From Pilatotrama ljubarskyi (lineage: Eukaryota; Basidiomycota; Agaricomycetes; Polyporales; Polyporaceae), in NCBI GenBank assembly GCA_022385805.1, contig MU277696.1:271918-335917 (forward strand): a DNA stretch of 64,000 nucleotides, written 5' to 3'. Every line of letters begins with the position of its first letter. The stretch's first letter is position 1. The translations under genes and the position numbers were made by a program. Shown piece by piece: positions 1-10,765 of the stretch. The notes beneath the pieces were generated by a model that was not told where the DNA came from, ran no database searches, and saw only the letters and a list, made by a program, of their open reading frames with translations.

Positions 1-2395
1 AGAACCATTCGGCAAAGAGGCCCGGCGCTGGAGTCGCCAGAAGATGGCCGTGCACGCGAGTGCGACGCGCTGGATCATGCGGCGCATCGTTCCATGGCTC
101 GTTGTGAGTCCCTCGCTCTTTCCGCTTTGTTTCCTCTCCTAGAACGTGCTGGCTGACTGGAAGTAGAGTGCGTTGGTCGTCGTAGGTTACGGTACGCGCT
201 CCACGCCTATCCTGTATGGTACCTATTCTCATCATTCCTCCCTTCCGTCGTACTCGTTGCGACAGGCATAGCGATAGGTCAGTCTCGTCCTTCCCTGCGA
301 CATACATTGAGGAGGCATGCTAAACGATTACGCGACAGCGATGTGTTTCGAGGCGTGAGCCGACCTCCCACTCATTCCTCGCCTACCTTTTCTGACATAT
401 TCCATTCCATTCGACCCTTGTAGGTTTAAGCTCAGCACATTCGCCGAGCTCGCACGCGCTCCGGTACGCCCCTCCTTTCCATCCTATTCCCTCCCCTTCT
501 TACTCTGATCCGCTTACTCTTCCGCCTTCCATGTCCCCGTGCGAATCGTGCGGTGAACGATGGCAGTGGGCGACCTACGTCCCGCTGGCAGCATCGACGG
601 TCATCGACGCGGTCATCGCCGGCTCGCTGTGTTATTTCCTGGCGCGGTGTCGGCCGCAGTTTGGCGCGTGAGTACCGTTGCCTTTCATACCATGCATAGG
701 GCGATGTCAGGGGTTGGAGACGGATGAATGCTCAATGCTGATGGATGACGGACAGGATGAACGGACCGATCAAGACGCTCATGGTGTACACCCTCAATAC
801 GGGTATCATCACCAGGTGCGTCCGAGCCTACCTTTCGAGTCTGTATCACCCTAATCGCAGGACTCATCCAGCGTGTGCTCGCTGATTGCGATATCTATGG
901 TACGGGATCCAGTGCAATGCATCCTTGGGTTGGGCGCTCACGACGGTCGAGTGCAGATGGTCGCGTACCCGACGACGTTCATCCCGATCGCGATCGAATT
1001 CCTCGTCATCAAGCGTACGTCCTGTTCTTCTCTGGCATGACCCGTTGACTGATCGCGCGCGCTGCGTAGTGTACATCAACTCATACATGGCCATGTACGC
1101 CCCCTTGTACCCCGTCTCCTGATCCAGGCTCATTCATTCATTGACCACATACCTACAGGCTGAACGCGCGGAGCGCCCTGCACCCCTCACAAGAGCACCA
1201 CAGCCGCCACACGCATGCGCACACGTACAGCGGCCGGTCCTTCCTCCCCTCAGGCGCTCGCGTCCGCACCCGCTCCTCCCGCTACGCGCTCGGCGAGCAG
1301 AAACACCTCCCTCTTTCGCCCTCCTTCCCCTCCGAGTCCTTCCCCTTCCCCTCGTCGCTCTCCGCCTCCTCCCTGCACCTTTCGCGCCTCCCCATCCCGG
1401 CGAATGCTCCCACCTCGCTGACGTTCGACGCGCCCGCGCCGCTCGCTGCACCGCGACTCAGCCACCCGGACGTGTACCCCCAGTACGGAGCGGTCGAGAC
1501 CGCAGTGGGCGTCGCCCTTCCTACGCTCTCGCTTTCCTTCGGGCTCGCACAGGCGCACGGGCAGGCACATGCGCACGCGGGGCGCTTCCACTCGTTCACG
1601 TCCGCGTCCTCGTCGGCTACCGCTGCCTCTCCCGCGTCGGGCTCGGGGTCCGGGTCAGGGTTGTCTGCGCCGCTGCTGCCGATCTCGCCGCTTGCTGCTG
1701 CTGCCGCTGCGGTGTATGCGACCCCGGTGGACCCGCTCAGCCCGGTGAGGCCGCCTGGCCAGCATCCGCTCGAGGAGGTGGAGGAGGGGAATATGGTCAT
1801 CGTCGAGATCCCGGCTGGCGCCGACGCGAACGCGAACACGCACGATAACGCGAACGCGATCGAGGAGGGAAGCGAGACCCCGCCGCCGGACTACCCGTCC
1901 CCGCCCGACCGCGCGCTCTCCCCGCTCCGCTTCGCGTCCTATTCGTCCTCGTCCCACCCGAACCTCGCGCCTTACCCCACCGCCAGTCCGTCCGGCTCGT
2001 TCTCGGCCGCGTGCGCGTCGCCTTGGGCTTCCTCGCCGAGCGTGAACCTCGCGCTGCCGCCGCGGCCGTCGCGTCCGCGGCTGGGGAGCGCGTACTCGAC
2101 GGACGCCGCCGACGCCGGCGCGGGGGAGGTTCGGGAGAGTGGGGCGCTGCCCGCGTTGATGTATGGCGGGAGCGAGAGAGGGAGCGTGGGCGGCGGCGGT
2201 GGCGGGAGTATGGGCGGGAGGAGGTACACGAGGATGGTGAGCGAGGCGCGCGAGTGGAGGAGGGGGTGCGCGGTGGGGCAGCGGGGTGTTTCGGAGACCC
2301 TTGGAGGAGAGGTAGGGGGCGCGGGAGGAGGAGTGGAGGACGAGCGCGGGGTGTGGGTGTGGGGCGGGCCTGGTGGGCGGGGGTCGTTGGGTTGA
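1..2395 (+). CDS. DUF6534-type integral membrane protein, 5' partial
   Basis: C-terminal part of a multi-pass membrane protein of the basidiomycete DUF6534 kind; the 5' end lies outside the window. Exons that join in frame are 567-667, 756-815, 872-1014, 1070-1094 and 1159-2395. Likely upstream exons are near 186-277 and 424-470, but their exact ends are uncertain. The family signature is clear: a helix beginning WATYVPLAAS, then MVYTLNTGIITSVCSLIAI, then the closing LYINSYMAMLNAR. After this the protein has a tail of about 400 residues rich in Pro, Ser, Ala and Gly with no recognisable domain, probably a disordered cytosolic extension. The exon at 1070-1094 is only 25 nt. Function of the family is unknown. 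The call is firm for the core and weak for the first 500 bases. Confidence 0.8.
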
Positions 2396-2924
2396 CGTCC
2401 TCTCCGGGCGGTGGGAGTTAGCGGGGGTGGCCTGTGGCTTTCGCTGTCCTGTCGCGTGTTTGAAGTGCTTTGTCTCTCCTTCTTTCTCTAGGCATCTACG
2501 TACTACCTTATTCTTTACACTATCTTGCTCTTGCACCACTGGCAGCGATCGCGCGCTCGTTACCTCCTTTCTCTCTCTCTATCTCTCTCGGCGCACGCCT
2601 CCTTCCTGCTATTTCGACTCCTCATCAGGCTCCTGGGCCAGGCTGTCGCACCCTCTCTCTCTCTTTCTCTTTGTCTCTCGCGCTCTGCTAGCTCTCTCGT
2701 CATAGTTGATCATCGTTGCCCGTGCTCGTGCTCTCGTGCTCGCACACATCCATACATATATTGTATCATTTCTTTCTCTACCGTAGGGGTATGTCTCCCG
2801 GCTGAACCTTGCGTCGCTCGAGCGGCGCCTCTACAGACGACCAGTGACCGTGTCGTGTCTACTGCCCGGGCCCCGCGGGGGCGCTCAGTGACGTGAAGAA
2901 TGGCTGCCAAGGCTTACTAAGCAA
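2396..2924. other. Intergenic, pyrimidine-rich
   Basis: No gene seen. The stretch from about 2470 to 2790 is rich in CTCT and TCTC runs and probably holds the 3' UTR of the DUF6534 gene. Short open frames here are low-complexity. Confidence 0.5.
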
Positions 2925-3033
2925 GACACTATAGCCAAGTGGTTAAGGCGACAGATTAGAATGCGCATCGGGGGAGTCCCTTGAATTCATCTGTTTCCCT
3001 CTGGGAGCGTAGGTTCGAACCCTACTGGTGTCG
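2925..3033 (+). tRNA. tRNA-Ser(AGA) with intron
   Basis: Folds as a class II tRNA. The acceptor stem is 2925-2931 paired with 3026-3032, with G3033 as discriminator. The anticodon stem ACAGA (2951-2955) pairs with TCTGT (2990-2994). The anticodon AGA is at 2958-2960, followed by A37. A 27-nt intron occupies 2962-2988, at the canonical position one base after the anticodon. A long variable arm (TTCCC..GGGA) and a T arm with GGTTCGAACC follow, as expected for serine. Confidence 0.93.
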
Positions 3034-4240
3034 TGTGAACGGTCCTTCTTCTTTTGATTGGGCCTGTGAAGTGCGGTTTTGGAAGGGTAGGCGATGGGGA
3101 GGGCGCCTCGTGGCAGAGGTGAGTGCAAGAAAGCGGTGCGTCGTGCCTTCGCATGCATCTCCACGACGTCACCTGGAAGGTCCGCTCCGACAAGCGCCTT
3201 GCGCATGTACAGAAGGAACATTCAGCCTGCGCAATAGCGAGGTAGGTGCGTGCCGTGGTGGATGCATGTGCGCCGTCGAGGTCGGGAGTAAGCTGGATGT
3301 TTGGTAGACCTGCCTTAGTAGGAGGCGCCGTTGTGGCTCGGGAAACGCCGGACAGCGAAGACGGCTTGTCCACCCTCCGGCCAGTACAGTATACTGTATG
3401 GCAAACCGTGCTCATGGAGCATAACATGCTCACTGAGGTCTTCAGACTCCAGAAATCATGGCTGGGGGAACTGGAGAGGCCGGTCGGCTGATGCTATTCA
3501 GGTCAATGCATATATTAGTCGCCCTCGAGTCCTACGACCGCCTTCGATAAGCAAAGTTCCTACGCCTGAGGCTACGCTGCAGCCGTATCATTTACCGCTC
3601 TTGATGCGTGTTCGGTGGCCGGAGGACTTCCGGCGACAAGCTGCAAGCTGTTTCGCATGAGCAGCTCCATGCAAGGTGTCGACACTATTTTGAACCTGAC
3701 TTGCAGCGTGACGGGCGGAGCACAGATAGAGGAGTGTAGGAGGAGGCCGACAAGGTAGCGGCAGATTCGGGAGAGCCCTGTGCCCTCGCGGGACACGTTC
3801 ACGCCTTGAGGCGGCCCTCTGTGGCGCTATGACTTCTTCTCTGAGTATCAGGTGCTCCCTCCCAAACAAACGGAACGACCCATCGATGGCGCGTCTGCAC
3901 AGGCGGAACAGACATCAAGGTTTTATCGGTAGTTCATTACCCGGGATGGTAAGTATTGTATTCACGAAGCATCTTGCCCCACTGACACGTTTCCTGATCC
4001 CCGACTCTGTCTGAGGCATTCCGAGCGTATGCTCAGCTTCGAAATCCACGTATCAGTAGTCGCCGTGGCAAATTCACTGCAATCTGTCCTGTGCCTGCAA
4101 TGTTAATGCGTGCCGATATGCTCTGAGGGCAGTTGCGGGCCCTTGATGATGATACGCCGGCCTCGTCGAGGATATAATGTTCTTGATCGCCCATAGGTTC
4201 CCCTCGTCCACTGAAGTGTACCACGACCGGTTCCTCCAAG
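3034..4240. other. Intergenic, no gene recognised
   Basis: About 1.2 kb with only short open frames on both strands and no recognisable protein motif or repeat. The last 100 bases are upstream of the F-box-like gene. Confidence 0.4.
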
Positions 4241-5615
4241 ATGCCAACTTCGAGCCCCGTCGATCCGTCTTTGGCGAAGTTCATGAATGCATGGTACTGG
4301 GCCAGCCCGATTCATCACTCCTGGCCACGGAAGCTCCCGCTGCTGTTGTGGGAGCGCATCCTCGACCAACTCTTCGTCCCCATCGGCGACGACTACTGGT
4401 ACCCAACGGACTTGCGCTCTTGCGCGGCCGTCTGCCGCGCATGGCGCCCCCGCGCGCGATACAACCTCTGGTACTCGACCATGGTCCGGAACGAGGCGCA
4501 GGCGCGGCCGGCTGCTGGACCTCATCCGCGACGACGCGCACCTCTGCGAGCTCATCGTCGAGCTCGAGATCTACCCGGACAGGCCCGGGTGCGAGTGGGG
4601 CTCCGTGTCGTTCTTTCTCCCAGAGCTCACGCGCGTGCTCCCGAACCTGCGCTTCATGTGGTTGAAGCGCGTGAACTGGCTCGCATCCCCATACGCGTAT
4701 AACGCGGTGGTCGCGCGGTTCCGGTCCCTTACTACCCTGCGGTTGTGGTTCGCCAGCTTCGAGACGGCGACGGACTTTTTCCGTCTGGTCTGGTCGCTCC
4801 GTAATCTCCGAAATCTGATCGTTCATCGGAAGATGTTCATTCGCAGAGCGCTGTCCGAGGGAGAATCAAGGAGGCTGGCCATAGCACGTAAGCCGTGGGC
4901 ATGCCGGGAGCTATTCAGGCTCGACGTTGGGGTAAGAAGCTCATCTCATTTCTGCGACCACTTCTGACGATCGCTGCAGCACCTCCTTTGCGAAGAGGTT
5001 AACGTAGGACTTTTCCAGTTTCCACCGCCGGGCGCGTTCGGCTCGTCGGTCACATCGCTTTCCCTCCATCCGCAAGGCTCGAGGCTTCCGTCCATTCTCG
5101 GTACGTCCTCCCGATCAAAGGTAACGCGCGCGCTGCTCACAGCCTGAACGGCGGTAGAGAATGTCTCGTGCTATATCCGTGATCTGAAGAACCTGCGCTC
5201 GATCGAGCTATCCGTGCGGCTCTCTGCCATCATGGTTCCCGCACATCCGGAGGACATGATCCAAGACAGCGTCCTCCTCCTATACCTCGTCACCAACCTC
5301 CCCTCCGCGCCCTCCATGCACTCCATCTCGCTTTGCGTCTCGGGCATGTCCACAGGCAGTCGCTCGCGCCTGCTCGATGTCCTTGTGGGCACCGAGGACA
5401 GCTATGGTCCTCTGTGGGAGCGCGTGCCGTCCTTGCAGCGACTGCACTTCCGGATGGAAGACGTCGGACGGGACCATGCGAGCTGGTGGAGGCAACAGCT
5501 CTCGAAGCGCCTACCGAGCGTGTCAGATCTCGTGCAGGTTGAGGTCCAGCTTGGTGAGCAGATCGGATATACGTCGATGAGTCGTGACAAGGACGGCTGG
5601 TCGGAGGGCTTCTGA
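4241..5615 (+). pseudogene. F-box-like protein with a single frameshift
   Basis: Starts at the ATG at 4241. An F-box-like segment (LPLLLWERILDQL, then an ..RSCAAVCRAWRP.. helix) spans about residues 30-75. Three exons follow from splice signals: 4241-4931, 4980-5100 and 5158-5615, with introns of 48 and 57 nt; the last exon ends in ..DKDGWSEGF. The C-terminal part has leucine-rich character (LRNLRNLIV, LRSIELSV). The frame changes at about 4505-4512, inside CAGGCGCGGCCGGCTGCTGG. Removing one base there restores RRLLDLIRDDAHLC, and no intron fits. This is either a recent pseudogene or a consensus error, because both sides look fully constrained. Such proteins are usually substrate adaptors of SCF ubiquitin ligases in fungi, inferred here only from the family. 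Confidence 0.7.
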
Positions 5616-5870
5616 TGGACTGAGAGACGCGTCGGCCGCGTGGAACGAGACTGATTCAAGGCGCCGTGTCCGTTGTATGATACATTGTACTATGGGTACA
5701 TTACATTGAAGCAGTCCATGGTACCATGACGATGTCCTTATGCGTTCTGGGATATCGAGAGTTTCTCCTGGTCGCCGGAGGCACTCTGTTGCTTCTCTTG
5801 GTTTGCGATCCGGACTCTGTGACGCAGAAGTCAGTACGCTGGTTAGCGGATGGGCTGATGCCTCATTCAC

Positions 5871-6178
5871 TCACTGGTTTCGTGCGACGAGGATCCTGAG
5901 CGTCCGCTCTTTCTCGATCGGCGCCATGTTCTCCCAGTTCGCTATGCGGGAGAGAGTCTAGAGGTCCACGTTAGCTCGCCGGCTCACTGCGCTGCTCAAG
6001 CCGCCTGGAGACTTACTCCGTCGCTGTTCACGACCACGGGACCAAGCTTATCGAACTTGAACGTCTGGTTGCCGTTGATGGTGATCTTCTCTGCCTCCTC
6101 GTCTGAGGGCGGAGGAGGCAGCGCGAGAGGCGCGCCGGTCTGGGTGGTCTTGACCTCCTCGTTCTCGAGACCGCTCAT
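5871..6178 (-). CDS. Small conserved fungal protein, 82 aa
   Basis: Two exons, 6017-6178 and 5871-5957, separated by a 59-nt intron (GTAAGT...CTCTAG). They join as ..VVVNSDG|TLSRIANW.. and end in ..RILVARNQ. The N-terminal 30 residues are Pro- and Glu-rich. The core KITINGNQTFKFDKLGPVVV with the NSDGTLSRIANW block and a closing amphipathic helix is a pattern I recognise from short fungal proteins of unknown function. Without splicing the second half would be missed. Role unknown. Confidence 0.85.
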
Positions 6179-7918
6179 GGCGTGATTGGCGAATGTAAGA
6201 TAATAAAGCTGTTGAAGCCAAGCACTACTTGAATACTGCGCAGATGGTGGTCGGTGTTGTCACCATCTTTCCTCCTATCTGCCTTCATATATGTGCGAGT
6301 GGACGAGCGAAAGGCGCGACCGTTCGCGACGATTCCAAGTCTTTCGCGGAGGCCGGGCCGGGTGTCCGGTGCACATCGGCGACGCGTCCCACGGGCGCTT
6401 CCGTCTCGAGGCCTTATCATTCTCTTCCAAAACCACCGACCTGGTATGCCGAAATAATGTAAAGCCTTTCAACACGCGAAATACTGGTCATGTAAATCAC
6501 ATCTGCACCTTATTTGGCCTTGACTACGATAAGAACAAAACCTCACCCCTTGGAGTAGATCTCTCTCAACGAGGACACGAATCGCACGTCCGGAATACAA
6601 TCGCCGGTACGGACGATCTCAATGATGTTGAGTGTAATGCGCGTTTATCCTTGACCAATGCTCAGGAAATTGCACAAGCGACGTGTAGACAGCTCTATCT
6701 TGCCGATTCTGTATACTGGCAGGCCGACCACTGCTGGATACGACGACATAAGAGACAGCACATATGCCTGTGGACCAGTGGTACCCGTTCTGGCCAAGTC
6801 ACCCACAGTGCGAAGAGGATGAGTTATCCGCTCCAACCTTGTACACCCTTCGAAGTGCCTCAAGCGGACAACGTCCTGCAAGAATACTTCTCCCAGTAAG
6901 TGGCGAGGCGGTCCTCCCATCGGCACGATACCTTCTCGTGCACCGTCACACCGTCCTCCCAGGATGAAAAGCGTGATTGCGACACGAGTCGCGCTAGAGC
7001 GCGAACTTCCAACCTCTAGCAGGGGTCGGCTAGGGATAGTGCCCTTCCAGACACCCCCCTAGAGCGATCCAAAGAAGTTCGCGCCCAACCAACTCGTAGT
7101 ACTGCCCCCTCCATTTTCACACACGCTCCCGAGAGGCGGCCGACCATAGCGAGTTCTTCGGTCGCCGCGTACCTGAACACCGCGACTTCTCTCACTCCTC
7201 ACTGGGACGCCGAATCTTACTACAGGCGTCACATCGTGCAGATCGCACGCGAAGTCCTGAGATCTGCTGTCGCGATGAGGGGCACAGGCATGGGGAGCAT
7301 TACCGTGGACACATACTTATTGGCCCTATCGCGCGGCTCGCGGGCGCTACATCTGTCAGGGCACTTGACGGTGTGAGTTACTTCTCCAGCGTTGGAGCCG
7401 TAGCAGATGTAGATGCACAAATGAGATGGCGTCGCTCATATCCTACGGTAACCTCTACCTTTGGTGCGTCATTTCTTACTCGAAGCGGCTAGAATGTGAT
7501 AAGTGTGCGCATTCCTCACGTTCAGCTCTTCTTCTTTAGCCTGACTAGAAAGCCTCGCAGACGGGATTCCAGATACCACTCTCATCGGCGCTCGGCACAT
7601 CTACGGGCTATTCCCACCGCCCCGACCCCACCGGCGCAACCCGTCCGGATTTCTCTCGCCCTGTCAAATGGCGAGGCTAGCACACGTCTCCCCGCACCCA
7701 CGGCTGGGAGTCCATGAGAATCAGTAGCGCGGCGTCTACGCCCGCGCGAACAGCATATATTACGAAGTTCGAACCATGCGGATGGCGACGGTACCGCACC
7801 TACGTCCGCGTCCTCATTGTTGCCATCGTGCATACCGATCTCGTGGTGATCGCAAATACTCCGTTCTAGAGGAAGAGAAGTCGTCGAGGAGCACCGACCC
7901 TGACCAGAACACGAGCAT
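6179..7918. other. Long stretch without a supported gene
   Basis: Contains open frames up to about 200 codons (for example + strand from 6291), but none has coherent splice structure or a recognisable motif. The last 400 bases are upstream of the coiled-coil gene at 7919. No repeat or mobile-element signature seen. Confidence 0.4.
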
Positions 7919-9049
7919 ATGTCCGACGCTACGCCGCAGTCGACCGCCCCGCAGACCCCCGCGACCGAACCGAACTTGTCCAGCTCTACGCTCGTAAACC
8001 ATCCGCACCCTCCTGGCGTGGCCTCACCGCTCACTACGGACGGCATGAGCTCGGGCCTGTCAACCAGTTCGAGCGCCACGACCCCGCACTCGCCCTTCTC
8101 CGCATCCTTCGATCCGAACGCCTCGACGCCCGAAGCGCAGACCCCGCTCGCACTCCGTTCTGGCGTGATGCCACTGCAACCACTCGAGCGCACCGGGTAC
8201 TCGGGCATCGGTGTAGCCCCGAGCCAGGCGGACGCGCTGTGGACGCACCGCCTCTCCGCGTCATTCGGCGCGATCGCTGACCAGATTGCTGCGGCATCAC
8301 GCGCGCTCGCGACGGTCGAGGTACCCGTCCCCGTGCCGTCCGGGAGCGCGCGCCCACGCATCGAGAACGTCGGAAGCGAGGCGGATGCGGGCCTGAGCGC
8401 GGAGGTGGCGGCTCTCTCGGCGCGCCTGGACAGCGTACATCGGACACAGGAGGCGATGGCCACGCAGCTGCAGGCGATTCAGGACAAGCTTGCTCAACTG
8501 CAGGCAGGAGGCGCGCGCGCGAGAGGGGAAAAGGACGTCGAGGAGGTGCTGGCGGTGCGTGATGGGGAGGGCGGCGAGCCGGAGTTCAAGACGGCGACGG
8601 AGATGGCGATTGAGGAGCTGCAGAAGAAGGTCGAAGGGGTGATCGATACTATCAAGCTCGAGTACGTCCGATCCATTCACTGGTCCTGTCATTTGCGAGA
8701 AATTACTGTCGACGGAGCTGACAAACCACGCTGCGTGGCATAGTCAAGCACGGCTGTATGCAAGGATGCACAACGCGTCAGTCACGGTGAACAAGCAGCC
8801 CATCCGAGCGCCAGTCCTTGCAAACGGCAAGACTCCTCCGAACTTCCCGGCCACGAAGGGCGAGTTTGAACATCTCACCAGTGCGTTCCTCTCTCGCCGA
8901 GTTTGTGTACTTGTCGCGGGGTTCTCATGCGTACCGCAGAGGAGCGCTATGAGGCGCTGCTCAAGGGATACAACCTGCCAGTCAAGGGCGATACGAACGC
9001 GAAGAGAGAGGCATTGCGCGAGTTCATCTGTCTCACTCCTGCTGTCTAG
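7919..9049 (+). CDS. Coiled-coil protein, possibly Mug135-like, 329 aa
   Basis: Three exons, 7919-8661, 8744-8880 and 8940-9049, close in frame (990 nt). The first 130 residues are Ser/Thr/Pro-rich and probably disordered. Residues about 155-240 form coiled coils (LSAEVAALSARLDSV, MATQLQAIQDKLAQL). The C-terminal 90 residues form the conserved block: ARLYARMHNASV, then PNFPATKGEFEHL, then KERYEALLKGYNLPVKG and a short final helix ending LREFICLTPAV. This resembles the Mug135-like C-terminal region of fungal proteins, but that assignment is from memory and tentative. Start chosen at the first ATG ahead of the disordered segment. Role unknown. Confidence 0.75.
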
Positions 9050-9510
9050 GGCTTTCCGATTGAGCCATGGCAGAGCGGGAATGCGATACAGCTCTCGGGC
9101 CTTCAAGGGACGTTGTCCGGTTGGCTCGCGCAGGCGGCTGTCGAGCCAGGTTGCGCACGAGTTACTACACTACTGTGAGTTATCAGTACTTCGTCTGCAG
9201 AAATTGCGCACCTCCTTGTGGACGGCTAGAATAGATGTCGGCTATCCAGAAATGTGGCTTGATCAACCAATGATAATATCGGCTGCTTACAGGTGGATAG
9301 AGGAAGACTAGTGCGAAGTTATGTATAAATAACACCGGCGCCCACCCTTGAACACACATAGCGCTCGCACACGACCGCTTGAATAAATACAGGACGAACT
9401 ACTTTCAGTCTTAAATACAGACAGACGCATTATAGAGATTCTACACTGAATGGGGCATGTGTTTCACAACGTTGACGTGAAGGAGATAGTACAGCTGTCA
9501 ACTTGAACTT
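9050..9510. other. Intergenic
   Basis: No gene seen. An AT-rich motif GTTATGTATAAATAAC at about 9319-9334 is nearly palindromic and resembles a TATA element, but no gene begins at a suitable distance on either strand. Confidence 0.35.
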
Positions 9511-10765
9511 TCAGACGCAGGCGTAGAGGTGTCGGTACCGTGGATCGATGGCAAGGATGGGCTGAATGGCAGCCGACCTGGGACGGCAGATGTCGACGAT
9601 GAGCAGATGCTTGATATCCACGAGTTTGCCATGCAGTTTCAACGGTTCGTTCATCTCGGATAACAATTTCTGAACAACACCCCGTGAGCACGTCACAGTT
9701 AAGAGTGCTAGCCCGGAAGAGCGGCAGGCCATCGAACACCCGCGAAGGCACACTCACCATGAACTGCTGTAGCTCGATGATGACGCTCTCAACGAGCTCG
9801 ATTCGCGAGACGGGCTGCGTCTGCGTCATTCGCCTGCGCTCATATCCTGGCCGCTTTAAGAGGGCTTGGACCGCCTCGCTCTTCTCCCCTGTCGAGTACT
9901 CGTTGCGCTGCAACGGTTTGTTGCCAGGTAAGCCGACAAACTACACGGAATGCTCAGTCATCCGTTACCAGTGCGTGAAATCGTAGCGAGCACCCACCAC
10001 GAATCGAACGGTGTACTTTCGGTTCCTCCGCGCGCCTGCCGGGTCCGAGAAACCGGGGGCGAGCGGGTCCTCGCCGGCGACTGCGAGGCGTCGTGCAAGC
10101 AGGTCAGGCTCGAGAGCGTCGCCAACAGACACGTTGACGCTGAAGCGCGGCCTGGCGGGTCGGTGCTGGTCGGTGCTGGTGGGCCGCTTACTCCCGTTGT
10201 AGACGTTTTGCGGGATGATCCAACGGCTATGATCGCTGTCGGTCGTATCGCGAGACCCAGAGGGGGATGCCAGCGGTGCGTAGGGCATGACTGTGCACGC
10301 GCGCGGCGGTGGCGGGGAAGCACGGAGAGGATCGGTAGGGTAATGCGTCCAAGGGACGGCCACATCGCCGAGTGGTTCGTAAGAAAACGGGATGTTTTGC
10401 ATGTCGAGAGGAAGGGAGGTCCGCGGGCTCTGGTAACGATCACCGTCGACAACCGCTGATAGCGCGTGGTATGTGGGCTCGCTCGGGTACTGTGTAGGGG
10501 AAACCCCGGTTACTCATAAGGAGCGTGCTTCGAGATATGTACCCACCGAAGCTGCATGCCGGCGGAGGTGTACGGATGGATACTCATACGAGGGACCATC
10601 GTCGTACATCTGCGAGCCTTGGATAGCGAGAGACACATCCTGAGGGGAGGAGATAGTCCGCAAGTGAGCATACGGTGGTGTGTGAATGCCAAGGGTGAAC
10701 GCATACGGCAGAAGGCTCATCGGTGAATGGGATATACTCCTGGTCCAGTGCGAGTCCGGTAACAT
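9511..10765 (-). CDS. Unknown protein, 350 aa
   Basis: Four exons, 10547-10765, 9998-10489, 9758-9940 and 9511-9669, join in frame from an ATG at 10765 to the stop at 9511 (1053 nt). Introns are 57, 57 and 88 nt. The N-terminal half is Pro/Ser/Tyr-rich. The C-terminal half is well structured: YTVRFV, then LPGNKPLQRNEY, an amphipathic helix (VSRIELVESVIIELQQFM) and a short basic strand region (LVDIKHLLIVDICRPRSAAI). Sequence up to about 11060 on the same strand (an MSEPQDE start and a Trp/Asp/Pro-rich stretch) could be further 5' exons, but I could not join them in frame. Not recognised beyond a basidiomycete-restricted look. Confidence 0.6.

Noticed and set aside
1141..1848. Long + strand open frame of 235 codons
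   Set aside because: It overlaps the DUF6534 last exon in another frame, is Arg/Pro-rich and has no splice or motif support. It is a GC-driven shadow.
6291..6899. 202-codon + strand open frame
   Set aside because: No motif, no promoter, mixed composition; no homology I can name.
10490..10515. A frameshift or stop at about 10516 in the minus-strand unknown gene
   Set aside because: A 57-nt intron (10490-10546, GTGGGT..ACAG) removes the stop and joins both exons in frame.
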